64,000 nucleotides of DNA from Davidsoniella eucalypti (Eukaryota; Ascomycota; Sordariomycetes; Microascales; Ceratocystidaceae), in assembly GCA_004009845.1 (NCBI GenBank), contig RMBW01000038.1, positions 62,001 through 126,000 of the forward strand. Direction: 5' to 3'. The notes beneath the pieces were generated by a model. It worked only from the letters and a program-made list of their open reading frames with translations, did no database searches and had not been told where the DNA came from. This document shows, piece by piece, positions 25,101 through 36,296 of the stretch (its first letter is position 1; the number at the start of each line of letters is the position of its first letter). The position numbers were made by a program, and so were the translations under genes.

Positions 25101-25693
25101 GAAGAGTCGGCTGGATCTACTGTAGGTGGGCAAAACGGCGCTATCAACAACGCCAGTTCATCTTCGGCACACGCTGCACAGCTGCGCATGAGTCTTGATG
25201 GTATACATATTCCCTGTCCCCTCTTATCGGAAGGCTTCGTCAACTAACACGGTATACAGACACAGAATCCCCTAGTATAGCGATATCTGCTACGCCATTT
25301 GATATAAGTACCGTTCCATTCTCTGTCAACGCTGCTCTCTCTGCCGGCACGCCAATGGACACTTCTGGTAGCGGCCTAGTGGGCCACGCCAACGCCACAT
25401 CAACCTCCGCCGCATCAGACATCGCTAACGCTGCCGCAGCCGACATCGGCACCGACCCATCAACCAATCCGCTAGTCGGCCAAGCCTCCAGCAGCGTAGC
25501 ACCATCATTTGTAGACGACTGGGCTGGCAATGACATGTGGTACCTTCCGCCGGGCGCAGCATTCTTCCAGAATATGGAAAACAACAGTGTACAGATGACT
25601 GCGGAGGGCATCAATGTCGGCGGTGCGGATCTACTAGATTACATGGCCATGGATTTTCCCAATATCGATGGTGGCTCGTCGGCCTTTCCCTAG
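22171..25693 (+). CDS. Zn2Cys6 (fungal binuclear cluster) transcription factor, possibly ARO80-like
   Basis: Spliced model: 22171-23345, 23429-25200, 25260-25693; 1126 aa. Introns are 83 and 59 nt, both with CTAAC branches. The DNA-binding domain has six cysteines, C97, C100, C107, C120, C123 and C130, spaced C-x2-C-x6-C-x12-C-x2-C-x6-C, within QACIPCRRRKVRCDLG and PPCVRCRRESKECFF, followed by a basic patch (RRKRK and NGRKRRHG). The DLGSVDNPHEPP insert between the third and fourth Cys is characteristic of a subgroup that, from memory, includes Aro80-type regulators of aromatic amino-acid catabolism; this is an impression, not a search. The middle (about 380-980) resembles the fungal transcription-factor middle homology region. 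The C-terminus is acidic and aromatic (DDWAGNDMWYLPP, LLDYMAMDFPNIDGG), like an activation domain. It ends 376 bp from, and converges on, the acetoacetyl-CoA synthetase gene. Confidence 0.9.
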
Positions 25694-26069
25694 GAGGAAT
25701 AAGATCGATTCGAGTTATACACACCCTCTCGATAATATGAAGGAGAAAAAACAAAACCCATCTCCCAAAAACTAAAAAAAACTAACTAAAAAGAGTCTTG
25801 AGTTGGCTCCATGAGACGGATTGGACGAGACAAAAGGATATGATGACGATACCAAAAAAACATCCTCTGGGAGAAAACATAACATCTTGCCTTTATACGT
25901 TTTTGACTATCACTGTTTCTACTGCTATTTGATTTTTTTTTCCTTCTTTCCGTTGTCTTATGCGATATGATATCTTCCTGTTGACTATTTTGTATGTATA
26001 AACGCTAGCATTGTTCTTCTACCTATATAATCTATATCCAAATACCTTTCACTTTGCCCAAAAAAAAAC
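25694..26069. other. Intergenic between convergent genes
   Basis: A/T-rich spacer with A-runs and T-runs, probably containing both poly(A) sites. No gene seen. Confidence 0.7.
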
Positions 26070-28357
26070 CTAGTTTTCTGTCGCCCAAGTACGGAACCAA
26101 TCTAGAGCTTCTGGGTTTGCTACGCTGGCATTGGCTTTCACGTCTCTTCCTGAGACGATATGCTTTACAGCAACCTCGATTTTCTTTCCATTACTCGTCT
26201 TGGGTATTCCTCCCCGAGCCTCAACCACAACGCCGGGCACATGTCTTGGGCTAAGTTCTCTCCGAATCACGCTCTTAATCTTGAGTGCCAGATCTTCTGT
26301 GAACTCTTTACCCTGCGCCATCTCGACAAATAAACATACAGTTTCGTCAAAGTCTGTGGCACGGCGACGACCGACACATACGGCGTCTGCAACATCTTCG
26401 CTAAAGAACCGTACTAGCACGTTGTATATCTCGGCAGACCCAAAGCGTACACCTGATGGTTTTAGAACACCATCAGAGCGACCGAGCATGACGAGCGAGC
26501 GCGTTTGCGCATCCGAGATACTGACAAAATCACCGTGGTGCCATACAGGACCGACACGGCCGGCAACTAGGCTGTCTGGCGGATCCCAGTGCTCAAAGTA
26601 TGCGGCGCGATACTTGTCTGCGCCCACAATAGAGGAGAATGGGTCGCTACTGCCGTGGCCATCTTCGGGGGCTGAGAAGAACGTGATGGGCTGTGCAGGG
26701 AAGGCCTGCACACACACAAGATCGCCCGGCTCAGAGGGCGCAACTTCGACGCCGGTGTCGGAGTCGACGGCGCGGATGTCCATGCCTAGTCCGGCGCACT
26801 GGATTGATCCCGCAACTACTGGGAGCAGTGGGCATGGCGCACCGAAGAGAGAAATTATATCGGTGCCGCCTGTGATGCTGGACAGCATCACGGGAGGAAA
26901 CGCTTCATATACAAACTTGAATGTCGAAGGTGGCAAAGGCGACGCCGTGGAGTATATGGTCTGGAGAGCTGAAAGATCCAGCTTGGGTTTCGTCTCGGCA
27001 ATTGGTCGCACTCCAGCGCTTTCCAAGGCAGTCAGATATGTAGCTGAAGTACCGAAATCAGTGACACGCAGAGTGGCCAAGAGTCGCGGCAAACTGAGAT
27101 GGCCGTGTGGGCGGAACGGCGAGCCGGTAAATACAACCAAAGAGGCGCCGGTGGAAAGGGCAGAGACGGACCAGTGCCACATCATCCAGGAGGTTGTTGT
27201 GTAGTAGAGCATTCGTGATACGCCAGGACGCAGAGATCCATGTACTACATGCTCTTTCTTGTGCTGAATCAGAGTTCCTAGGGCTGAATGCACGATGGCC
27301 TTTGGAAGACCGGTAGTTCCACTAGAGAAGAGAATGTAGAGCGGGTGGGCGGGGGGTAGTTGGGCAAATTCGAGTGGATGATCAGGCGCTCTAAGGGAGT
27401 TTAATACGTCAGCCAAGTTACCAATCTCAGTCGTATCATGAAACTCACGTAGATAGGAAGTCGTTATACGCCACGGCCCGGACATTCTTCTTAGTAAGGC
27501 CGTTGATGCCAAGGTCCGAGCCTTTCAACACCTCGATCACTACAACGAGCTGTAGGCCCTTGGCCTTGAGAAGATCTACCACATCTGCAGTCTTCTGTAC
27601 GCCCGGCCACTGCTTGCCGTTATATACGGTGCCATTGTCTGCAAATAGCACTTTTGGCTGGATCTGCACGAGACGATCCGCCACAGCACTAACACCCGTG
27701 TCCGGGCTGATACTGGTCCAGACGGCGCCTACAGAAGCCGCAGCCAACATGGCCACGATAGCCTGCACATGGTTCCCGACGTATCCGGCCACGATATCAC
27801 CCTGGCTGACTCCGGAGCTGCGCAGTGCGGCAGAGCACTGACGCACCGCTTCACGTAGGGCCGTCCATGATGTCGATAGGCTAGCAATGCGTTCCGGGGT
27901 TAGCTCGGAACAGTCTGTTTCCGTTAGCGAGATCACGGCGGGTGTGGAGGGATCGAGCGTCGATGCGCAGTTGGCTGGGAATAGAAGGTTCTCGGCAAAG
28001 TTGAGACGGGCACCATGGAAAAAGTCCGGGCGCGGGTACATTGCCGTGGTGGGCAGGATCTGGAGATGTGTGATATCAAATTAGAGAATGGCAAGGCAAC
28101 GCTTAGGGTTTGCATATTGATGGAAGGACAAAGAAAGAAAAGAGAGAGAGAAGACTTACGTTGGTGTATGTTTGCGAATGCGTGATGCCAACAAAGTCCC
28201 ATACTGCGGCCCAGAAGGCACTGATATCGGAGATGGACCAGTCAAATAGCTCGGCATATGTCGTGTATGAGCGATGATGCTTGTTGTTGACATATTCCAT
28301 GAATGCCCACATAGCCGAAGCCTTGGGCTGAGGCGACTTCCACAAGATGTCGGCCAT
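26070..28357 (-). CDS. Acetoacetyl-CoA synthetase
   Basis: Minus-strand exons: 28160-28357, 27449-28059, 26070-27390; 709 aa. Introns of 100 and 58 nt have donors GTAAGT and GTGAGT and acceptors CCAG and TTAG in phase. The protein starts MADILWKSP and has the ACS-type N-terminal domain (FFHGARLNFAENLLF). ANL-superfamily motifs are present: phosphate loop SSGTTGLPKAIVH at about 292-304, ITGGTDI, WHHGDFV, GRSDGVLKPSGVRFGSAEIY, and the C-terminal catalytic lysine motif IPKTSNGKKIEVAVK. YTTTSWMMWHW and VGNHVQAIVAMLAAASVGA are typical of acetoacetyl-CoA rather than acetyl-CoA synthetases. It makes acetoacetyl-CoA from acetoacetate, CoA and ATP (cytosolic), feeding sterol and fatty-acid synthesis or leucine and aromatic catabolism. 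Length fits the family (about 650 to 710 aa). Confidence 0.94.
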
Positions 28358-31300
28358 ATCTAGAGATCAGTGTAGACGTAACGATAGTTGTTAACGCAAG
28401 AGGCTTGAGTAAACCAAAACAAGTGAAAGAAACAACGCAACGTAAGGCAAGGTAAGATTCTTAGCCGGTAACTGGGCGGGGAAAGAGAAACAAGACATAG
28501 GACGAGTCCGTCGAAGCATATAGCAGTAGTAAATAAAGGACTAGAGGTATTTATATATAAAGTCGAGAGTCTACTATGAAACATCCACCAAAAAGGTTCT
28601 CCGGATATCACAACTGTGGTAACATTGCCTACAAGTTGGGGAAGTCTTTGGAGATCCGATGGGTTTGAGCCGCATACAAGGGACGCTATAAGTCGGATAC
28701 AATAAGCACTGGCTGTTCCAGTATTATCCGCTGCAACCCGCTTCCGCGACGCATATTAGCGGCAAGGAGAAATGTCCATGTCTCTCTGGATATCTGACTT
28801 CTGGCTTGGCCTGGATACAGGCCATGGTTTCTGTGCATGCTACCCCGGACTTTGAGCGGACTCTCTTTGCCACGGTCCGGCACCCAGATGCTGATAAGCT
28901 ATGTAGTTTACGAGGTCCCTTTCTTTGATGAGGCGAGGGTTCGACGCCACACGTGGCACTAAAACGTGGCGCTTTACTATCTGGTCCACGATGTAAAAGG
29001 ACTAGACTAGACTAGACTACAAAGTTGACCCCCCTTATGCAACAAGTTGGCTGGCTCAATATAGCAGCAAAATACAGGCCACTAGGAATAGAAGTTAGCT
29101 TGGGATCAGCAAACCGGCCGATGCCAAATTATGCATTCTAGCCTCGAGGTAGGGATATAAGCTAGTTGGTTTCTGTATCATGAGATACTTCTCGCGTAAC
29201 CTTCTCAGTCCCTTCTTTGGTTCTGACTCTGGGGTGAGCATAGGAGAATAAGAGGAACAGAAAAAAGCTTTCTTCTTCTCCCATTAGAGGGCCTTGCTTT
29301 CGAGAACAGAGCCAAAGAGAGAACATGGGCACTCATCCCGCAAAGCCTCTTCTTCTTTTTTTTTTTTTTTTTTTTTTCCCGAGTCAAGATCTGGCTCTGC
29401 TTTTGGACGTGGTAGCAATATACATGCTAGCAATGTCGTGTGATCTACAAAAAGGCCAATGTCATTAGAAATCAAAGCAAGCCTTGCATGTGTCGTTTCT
29501 CCATGTGAAGCAAAGCTGTATAAGTAATAGAAAGAAGCAAGGCACAAAAATGGACCTGCAGCGCGGTGCGTGCACGCCGGCCTCGGCAAACAAAAGAAAG
29601 AGCTCGATGGAATCCTATTGACGTAGACAGCTCTATCTATATACAACTTTACACTGCTGAGTACTAAGATAAAGCAAAATACCAACTGACGAGGGTTTCA
29701 AAGGCGCCCAATGAGCTACCATTGGAAAGGAGGTTGTCAAGAGTTGCAATTGCGTTGTCGCCGTGTGTTAGGTAGTAGTAGAATAATAGAAGGCTTTTAG
29801 TTAGGCTCCATAATTAAGTAGACGAGGTAGCAAGGGAACAGGGTGTTTCTTATTGGAACTTAAAAGTCTGAAGACCCACTGTGAAGACCCACTGTTGACA
29901 ACTATCAACTACAACTTAGTGTCATTGCCTTTTCGGGAAAGGTAGGGAAAAATGGCGGTACAAGGAATGATAGTCGCGTGTGGGCTCGTAAGAAGAAGAA
30001 GAAAAAGAAGAAGAAAAGTTCGACGTTGCACCAACCGTAAAGAAACAAACATGCTACTGATTGTCGATTTTATTTGTATTGTTTATTGTTTGGACAAATT
30101 AAAATAATAAGCCGTCAAGAAATCAACACAACAACCTAAAGTCAAAAAAGGGGGCGGGCGGGCTTCTTAGCAGCCCGCAGAATTTTCTCTTGGTGCACTT
30201 TTAGATAGCTTCCTTAGTCGTCACTTTCTGTTCAGTCTCTCTTTATTCAAAGTGTTGTTATTTTCCAATGCTTCCGCTGGAAATAGAAAATCGGTGTGGT
30301 GTTTGGGTAGAAAGGAACACTATCATTGTTACTCGGGTGTCTCGGGAGGTCAACTGAAAACAGAAGATCGGAGTTGGCCATACGGTTACATGAGCAGAAT
30401 TATATACATATGTACAGATACATACTATACTGTACAGATATGTATCAACTAGTACAGAGGATGGAAACGGCAGAATCAATGCTACTTATGTCAAATTTAG
30501 CCTGAAACTATGGCTGTCTCCCTTATCGACCTTTGAAGAAATCCAGGCTATCAATAAGTGGGCAAGCGATCTGTCGTCTTCTTCCGGACAAGGGGTTTTC
30601 ATTTTCTTGTAATTTTTTTTACCAGTTTATTGGCACTATAAAACCAAGCTTGTCGTACTGGTTTACAGGCACATTTTTGACAGATTCAGGGCCATGACTG
30701 CTGTAGTGTATTGTAAACACGGGTACAAATCATGTGCCCCAGGTCAATTGGAGGCAGGCTAGACGCCTGTGGTTCAGCGTCTGCGCTTCGATGGCCAGCC
30801 GCAGCCAAACTAACAAACAAACGAACAAGTAGCGACTGAGATTTGTCTCAATCGACCGTTCGCAGCAGCTGTCGAATGCGACGCCAGCCAATTGTGCTTG
30901 TGTATCGTGTATTAAGTATCTCATTTGTATGACAGGAAGCCTGTTTCGCCAGAGTAAAAGAACAAAATCTATGCTCTGGTCGCTTTCACCGCCCTCCATC
31001 TGCCGGCAAATTTGCCAGGCTGTTTGTTTTTGTTGTTAGTTTGTTCTGCCTTCTACAGCGCTCAACATCCAATCTGGCAACATTATAGCCTTGTAATCTG
31101 ACAACACACCACCATTTCAGCTCTACGGAAACCATATCTTCAGTGCTAGGCCCACTAGCCAATAGTGGCTTTCGCACTGAAGAATACAACGCGCTTCGGT
31201 AGCCTCCATTTAGCCGCGGCTCCGTCTGCTCCTTTACTTCCTGTCCTGTCCTGTAGACATTCCCTAGAACGTGTACTCCTTTAATTATTCTCGTTTCCTC

Positions 31301-31684
31301 ATCAAACCTCTGTTCAAGCTCTTCTGCAGCTGCCTCCGGCCAGTTCTGTTTGCCATTGGAAAGCCACAGCCCACGACTCTTGCGCTACACGCCGTTCCGA
31401 AGCCTCCATCTCGTCCCGTCGTTGTCCCTGCATATACAACCGGCAGTAGCAGCAGCAGAAGCCAAAGTCACAAACGGCCGAATCCATCTCTTGTTCTCTT
31501 TTTATACGTGTACTGACTATCACCACCACTGGCCAGTCTCATTGCCCTCCGTCAAACACAATACACCGTCAAAGCACTCTATCCTTTCGCTAGCCCATCG
31601 TGCCCCGTGCTTGCCAGCAGCTTAGTCGTCAGAAGAGCTTCCATCGGCCGTTGTAGCCCCTGGCAACTTTACAAGTTGCCTAGT
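28358..31684. other. Long intergenic region between divergent genes, no gene seen
   Basis: The region contains promoters of AACS (left) and LCB2 (right). No convincing frame is present. It holds a 22-T run (29356-29377), an AGAAGAAGAAG tract (about 29990-30018) and a TAGAC tandem (about 29003-29019). From about 31200 the plus strand becomes C/T-rich and is the LCB2 leader. Confidence 0.55.
29356..29377. repeat. Poly-T tract, 22 T
   Basis: An uninterrupted run of 22 T, the same length as the one at 21692-21713, about 1 kb upstream of the AACS start. Confidence 0.9.
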
Positions 31685-33712
31685 ATGCCCCGCAAGGTGT
31701 CCAATCCCTTTTCTGCGTCAACATCCTCCGCCGTAATGACCCAGACCATTGACGAAACCACCCAACGGCGTCTCTCAACTTCTTCTCAAAGTCGTCTCTC
31801 CCTCCTCGCCTCCGACGCCGACACCTCTCCTTCACACCAAAAGGCACTGCGGGCTGCGCAAAGAAATACTAGCCACTCGTCCATCCGTCGGGACCCCTCG
31901 CCCTCTCCGAGTCTTCCGGCCATCAGCCTCAGTGCCGACGCTAACGACAACGATCCCGTGTCCGCTGCCAATTCACCCGCCAAGATGCTCTTTAAGCCTC
32001 CCACCGAAGAGGAGGCTGCGCGTCAGCGCTTCATGGACGCTCAGTTTGGCCCGTTGACCGACCCGACCGATCTATACGTTAGCAAGCACCACGGCGAGCC
32101 ACTGGTCGCTCCCGTCATCGACGAGCCGTCATTATACTTTATTCTGACCACCTACATCAGCTATCTGTTCTTCATCATTCTCGGCCACGTCAGAGACTTC
32201 TTTGGTAAGCGCTTCGGTGACAAGCGCTTCTATGCGCCTCTCAGAGCATCCAACGGCTACGCCCCCCTGAACGAAGACTTTGACAGCTTCTACGTCCGTC
32301 GTCTCAAGATCCGTCTCGATGACTGCTTCGCTCGTCTTTCAACCGGTGTGCCTGGCCGTTTCATCAAGGTCATGGACCGCATCTCCAATGACTGGAACCG
32401 CTCTTTCGTCTACACTGGATCCGCCACCGAAACCCTAAATATGAGTTCGTACAACTACCTTGGTTTTGCTCAGTCTGAAGGCCCTTGCGCCGATGCTGTC
32501 GAGGACTGCGTCAAGTCCTACGGTGTCAGTTGCAGCAGCCCGCGTGCTGATGCTGGTACTTCGGATCTGGCTCTTGAGGTCGAGAAGGAGATTGCTCACT
32601 TCGTCGGTAAACCCGCTGCCATGGTCTTCTCCATGGGCTTTGTCACAAACTCTAGTTCGTTCCCTGCTCTGGTCTCCAAGGGTTGCCTAATCATCTCTGA
32701 TGAGCTGAACCATTCTTCGATCCGCATTGGTGCTCGTTTCTCTGGTGCTGTTATTCGTGCCTTCAAGCACAACGATATGAAGGACCTGGAGCGTACTCTA
32801 CGCGATGCCATCTCTCAGGGCCAGCCCCGTACCCATCGTCCCTGGAAAAAGATTCTGGTTGCCGTTGAGGGTCTGTACTCCATGGAGGGTACCCTGTGCG
32901 ATCTACCTGGCATCCTGGAGCTCAAGAAGCGCTACAAGTTCTACCTGTTCATTGATGAGGCTCACAGCATTGGTGCTCTAGGCCCCCGCGGTCGTGGTGT
33001 CTGTGATTATTTTGGTATTGATCCCGCCGAGATTGACATTCTAATGGGTACTTTGACCAAGTCCTTTGGTGCCAACGGAGGCTACGTTGCTGCTGATACT
33101 GATGTCATTGCCCAGCTGAAGAGCACCAACGCCGCTACCCAACTGGCCGAAGCCCCCACCCCTCCAGTCCTGATGCAGATTCTAGCTTCCCTCAAGATGA
33201 TCACCGGTGAGCTCTTCCCTGGCCAAGGCCAAGAGCGTCTACAGCGTATTGCCTTCAACTCCCGCTATCTCCGCCTGGGTCTCAAGCGTCTTGGCTTCAT
33301 TGTCTACGGTCACGATGATTCGCCCATTATCCCCGTTGTCGTATATAACCCCGGCAAGATGGCAGCTTTCAGCCAAGAAATGGCCAACCGTAAGATCTCT
33401 GTCGTGGTTGTTGGATACCCCGCAACGCCGCTTATCTCGTCGCGTGTGCGCTTCTGCATCTCAGCTGCCCACAACAAGGAAGATCTTAACCGTCTGCTAG
33501 TTGCTTGTGATGAAGTTGGTGATCTGCTTCAGCTCAAGTACTCGTCTGGTATTGCTGGCGGTCAGCCGCCACTGCCTGAAGGTGTCACGCCCGAAACCGA
33601 GGCCGAGTGGCGCAAAGCCAACGGTACGGTTGGCCATTATTTGGCGCCGCGTTGGAACATCAAGGATGTTCTGGCCCTCACAGCGGAGGATACGAAGCAC
33701 CCCCTACGGTAA
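31685..33712 (+). CDS. lcb2: Serine palmitoyltransferase subunit 2
   Basis: Single exon, 675 aa from the first in-frame ATG (31685). It is a PLP-dependent alpha-oxoamine synthase that condenses serine with palmitoyl-CoA, the first step of sphingolipid synthesis, in the ER with Lcb1. The PLP lysine is K459 in GTLTKSFGANGGY, the LCB2-type motif; D424 and H427 lie in FIDEAHSIGALGPRGRG. SSYNYLGFAQSEG and FSMGFVTNSSSFPALV are further LCB2 signatures. A hydrophobic segment before the catalytic domain (LYFILTTYISYLFFIILGHV, about residue 155) should be the membrane anchor. The first 100 residues are Ser/Thr-rich and longer than in yeast (561 aa total there). All catalytic residues are present. Confidence 0.96.
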   Translation: MPRKVSNPFSASTSSAVMTQTIDETTQRRLSTSSQSRLSLLASDADTSPSHQKALRAAQRNTSHSSIRRDPSPSPSLPAISLSADANDNDPVSAANSPAKMLFKPPTEEEAARQRFMDAQFGPLTDPTDLYVSKHHGEPLVAPVIDEPSLYFILTTYISYLFFIILGHVRDFFGKRFGDKRFYAPLRASNGYAPLNEDFDSFYVRRLKIRLDDCFARLSTGVPGRFIKVMDRISNDWNRSFVYTGSATETLNMSSYNYLGFAQSEGPCADAVEDCVKSYGVSCSSPRADAGTSDLALEVEKEIAHFVGKPAAMVFSMGFVTNSSSFPALVSKGCLIISDELNHSSIRIGARFSGAVIRAFKHNDMKDLERTLRDAISQGQPRTHRPWKKILVAVEGLYSMEGTLCDLPGILELKKRYKFYLFIDEAHSIGALGPRGRGVCDYFGIDPAEIDILMGTLTKSFGANGGYVAADTDVIAQLKSTNAATQLAEAPTPPVLMQILASLKMITGELFPGQGQERLQRIAFNSRYLRLGLKRLGFIVYGHDDSPIIPVVVYNPGKMAAFSQEMANRKISVVVVGYPATPLISSRVRFCISAAHNKEDLNRLLVACDEVGDLLQLKYSSGIAGGQPPLPEGVTPETEAEWRKANGTVGHYLAPRWNIKDVLALTAEDTKHPLR

Positions 33713-35237
33713 AATAACGGGGTGCATTTGTTGAATATATACTTCTATTTTTTTTTTATCACACTGGGTTTCCTTTTCTACTTCTTAATTTCTTTTCCCT
33801 CCCTTTTCCTATCCACTTCGTCATGCCCGGGTTTCTTGAATGATATATTTTGGTCGTTTGATATATTTTACATGGCGGCATCATACAACAAAAAGCAAGA
33901 AGAAAACCAAGAGAACTATTCCCTAAGCTATGGTTCCCGCCCATTATATTACATGTCACGGGCAGGTATAGAGAAAGAACTTGCTCGGTTTCTGTTGATT
34001 ATGTTCTGATATTACGTTTTACATTGCATACATACTGGTGTTTTTCTTCCTACAATATTCTATAAATTACTTTGGTTGGTGTCATAAGGGCGAGTGGGTG
34101 TTCCTTGATCTTATTTCCATTATTATCCTCTTTCACCCCATCCTTTCGTCTTTATATATTACAACCCCATATCCATATCTTTATCCCCTTTTTCTCTTCG
34201 CGCCTTATTATCTCTTCCCCTAATGAGTCAATAAAAGCCTATCGAGTGTTTTCTTCTTTCTATATCTCTCTCTTTTTTCTCTAAACATGTCTTACCTTAC
34301 ATACATTTTTTCCTTCTACTTTTAATGAACTCTTCTTCCTTATATCTACAATCATTCCCACTTCTTCCTTTCTTTTACACTCGATATTAATGCCCCTTCT
34401 TTATACTTACTAATACGGCCCGTGATAAGAACAAAGATCTTAAAATGCTTCCCTTGTTTGCACCTTCTTCTTCATACTTATGTATTGCTTATGTAAGATA
34501 ATATTTGTAGTATGGGCGATACAAAAGGTTAAATGGTTAATCATCATCATGTCTTTCACATAGCTTTTTGATGATGAAGTGCCTATACTCTGATTAAATA
34601 ATCGGCCAAGAGTAAAGTCACTCTGTTTGCCGGAAGTTATAAGTGATCGATCACTATATGCTCATCTAACATCTTGGCAAATTTTGTTCATAGAACCTTA
34701 GATATAATGATATACCATCATTTTGATCTTTTTTATTTTTTTAAAGTATCATCAAAGCTCACTAATGGTAGCTTATATGTCTACACATGTGCATCACTCC
34801 ATCATGCTGTGTCCTACCTGAAATCAAGGGTGGGGGTGGCTATGGCTTCTATTCCTGTTTACATATATATTGAGACGCTTACTCATGTTAGACCCTAAAT
34901 ATCCACTGAGGGAAAGAGTAGTTTAGGGTTATTACTTACACACAAAGGATTCGGGAAAAATGGCATCAATCATGATCAGAAGTTATATCTGGTCGACGTT
35001 TTCTTCACGATCATATGTCTGCGTCAGTCTCTACATCCACTCTGATGATAGATATACTTTGTATGCATTAGGATTTCAATAATTTGATATTACTATTCCC
35101 CTTGTTATCAGCATACTACTATACTACTGCGAACATGGGCTAGCATGCGGTATCTCTACACAACTACAAACCCAGTATTACACATTGGTTATAAGTTTCT
35201 TACAAACCTCTAAACAAATATTTGTATTTAACACCGT
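33713..35237. other. Intergenic, no gene seen
   Basis: T-rich 3' flank of LCB2 (about 33740-34400) followed by AT-rich sequence with no supported frame, ending where LINE similarity begins. Confidence 0.6.
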
Positions 35238-36197
35238 GAATCGTGGTCATCCCCAAACCCGACAAAGACCCGTCTCTCCCCGGCTCTTGACGACTCATTG
35301 CTCCTACCCTGTCTCGGCAAAGGGCTGGAACGGTATATTGGCAGAAAGGTCACGCACTCGGCTATCGAGAACTATATCCTCCATCCACAACAGTTTGGAG
35401 CCCTCCCGAAACGGAGTGCGACAGACCTTGTGGTCTGTGTAATCCACGATATAGAGAAGAACTGGAGTAAGCACAAGGTCCGCACCTTAGTGGCTATGGA
35501 TGTCAAAGGAGCATTTAACACCATTCTACCCGGCAACCCCTCATCAGCTCCAACAACCGCTCCAGCTATGCTGATAATGTGGCCATCTTAACTTCTGGAA
35601 AGACATTTTCCGCGTCTGCATCCTTAGCCAGACATACGGCCAAAAGAATGCACACTTGGGAGAAAGAAAACGGAGTTGAGTTTGTCCCACACAACACCAC
35701 TTCACAAGAGCCTGGTCAAAGCTACACTTATCTATAAAGATTGGAGGAATGGCCATCCACCCCAAAAAAGATATGAAATGGCTAGGACTCTTTGCAACCC
35801 TCAGGATCATCTTTGAACTGTCTCTCTGAATGAATACACTGGGCCGGCTATTGGCTGCCCGATCACATCACGGAGATTCGGTGGCACCTTCGCCTACACC
35901 ATGCAAACTTTACAGATTCATGTTCTTATAGGAAAAAGAAGGACTCACTACACTTCTTCTTCAGCTGGAAGGGCAAACGTCTGTCTGTCAAAGGTTTTCT
36001 CACCAAGACCGTTTCACATCACCATAGACAATACCCTATCCACACCACAAGGAGCTTAATTTCTGCAAATTCATGGAGACAAACTTCTTTGTAGACATAT
36101 GCCCCTAACCCTTAGGAGGACTAAGCCCTCCTACCTCCATATCTTTGATCCTTTGCATTGCTCGTTTCTGTTTTCTGTATTTCTTTTGTAATTTTCC
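35238..36197 (+). mobile_element. Degenerate Tad-like LINE fragment, plus-strand copy
   Basis: Translations in several frames give pieces of a fungal non-LTR reverse transcriptase. These are VVIPKPDKDPSLPGS then a TGA where Trp is expected; LLPCLGKGLERYIGRK; ILHPQQFGALPKRSATDL; and HKVRTLVAMDVKGAFNTI (RT motif A region). An internal deletion near 35537 then jumps to a YADN-type version of the RT motif C (SSYADNVAIL). Further on are pieces shared with the minus-strand copy, including RLLAARSHHGDSVAPSPTPC. It is truncated at the 5' side, frameshifted and not functional. Confidence 0.82.
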
Positions 36198-36296
36198 GGA
36201 CCTCTATTAGGAGGCTTCTTCCAGGGACATTAGGGTCTCTCGACGTCTAACCATCCACTAGGGTCAGATCCACGTGATCCACATAAAGACGTTAAA
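36198..36296 (+). repeat. Dispersed repeat, copy A
   Basis: Sits between the two LINE arms. Shared core: CTCGACGTCTAAC, then ACTAGGGTC, ACGTG and TAAAGACGT. The same module in the same orientation is at 38361-38430, and inverted at 50298-50368. GGACCT at its left and AGGTCC just beyond its right end are part of the inverted LINE arms. Confidence 0.7.

Noticed and set aside
26131..27204. 357-codon plus-strand ORF
   Set aside because: It lies antisense to the acetoacetyl-CoA synthetase catalytic exon, whose motifs are unmistakable; the plus frame has no domain and is a shadow.
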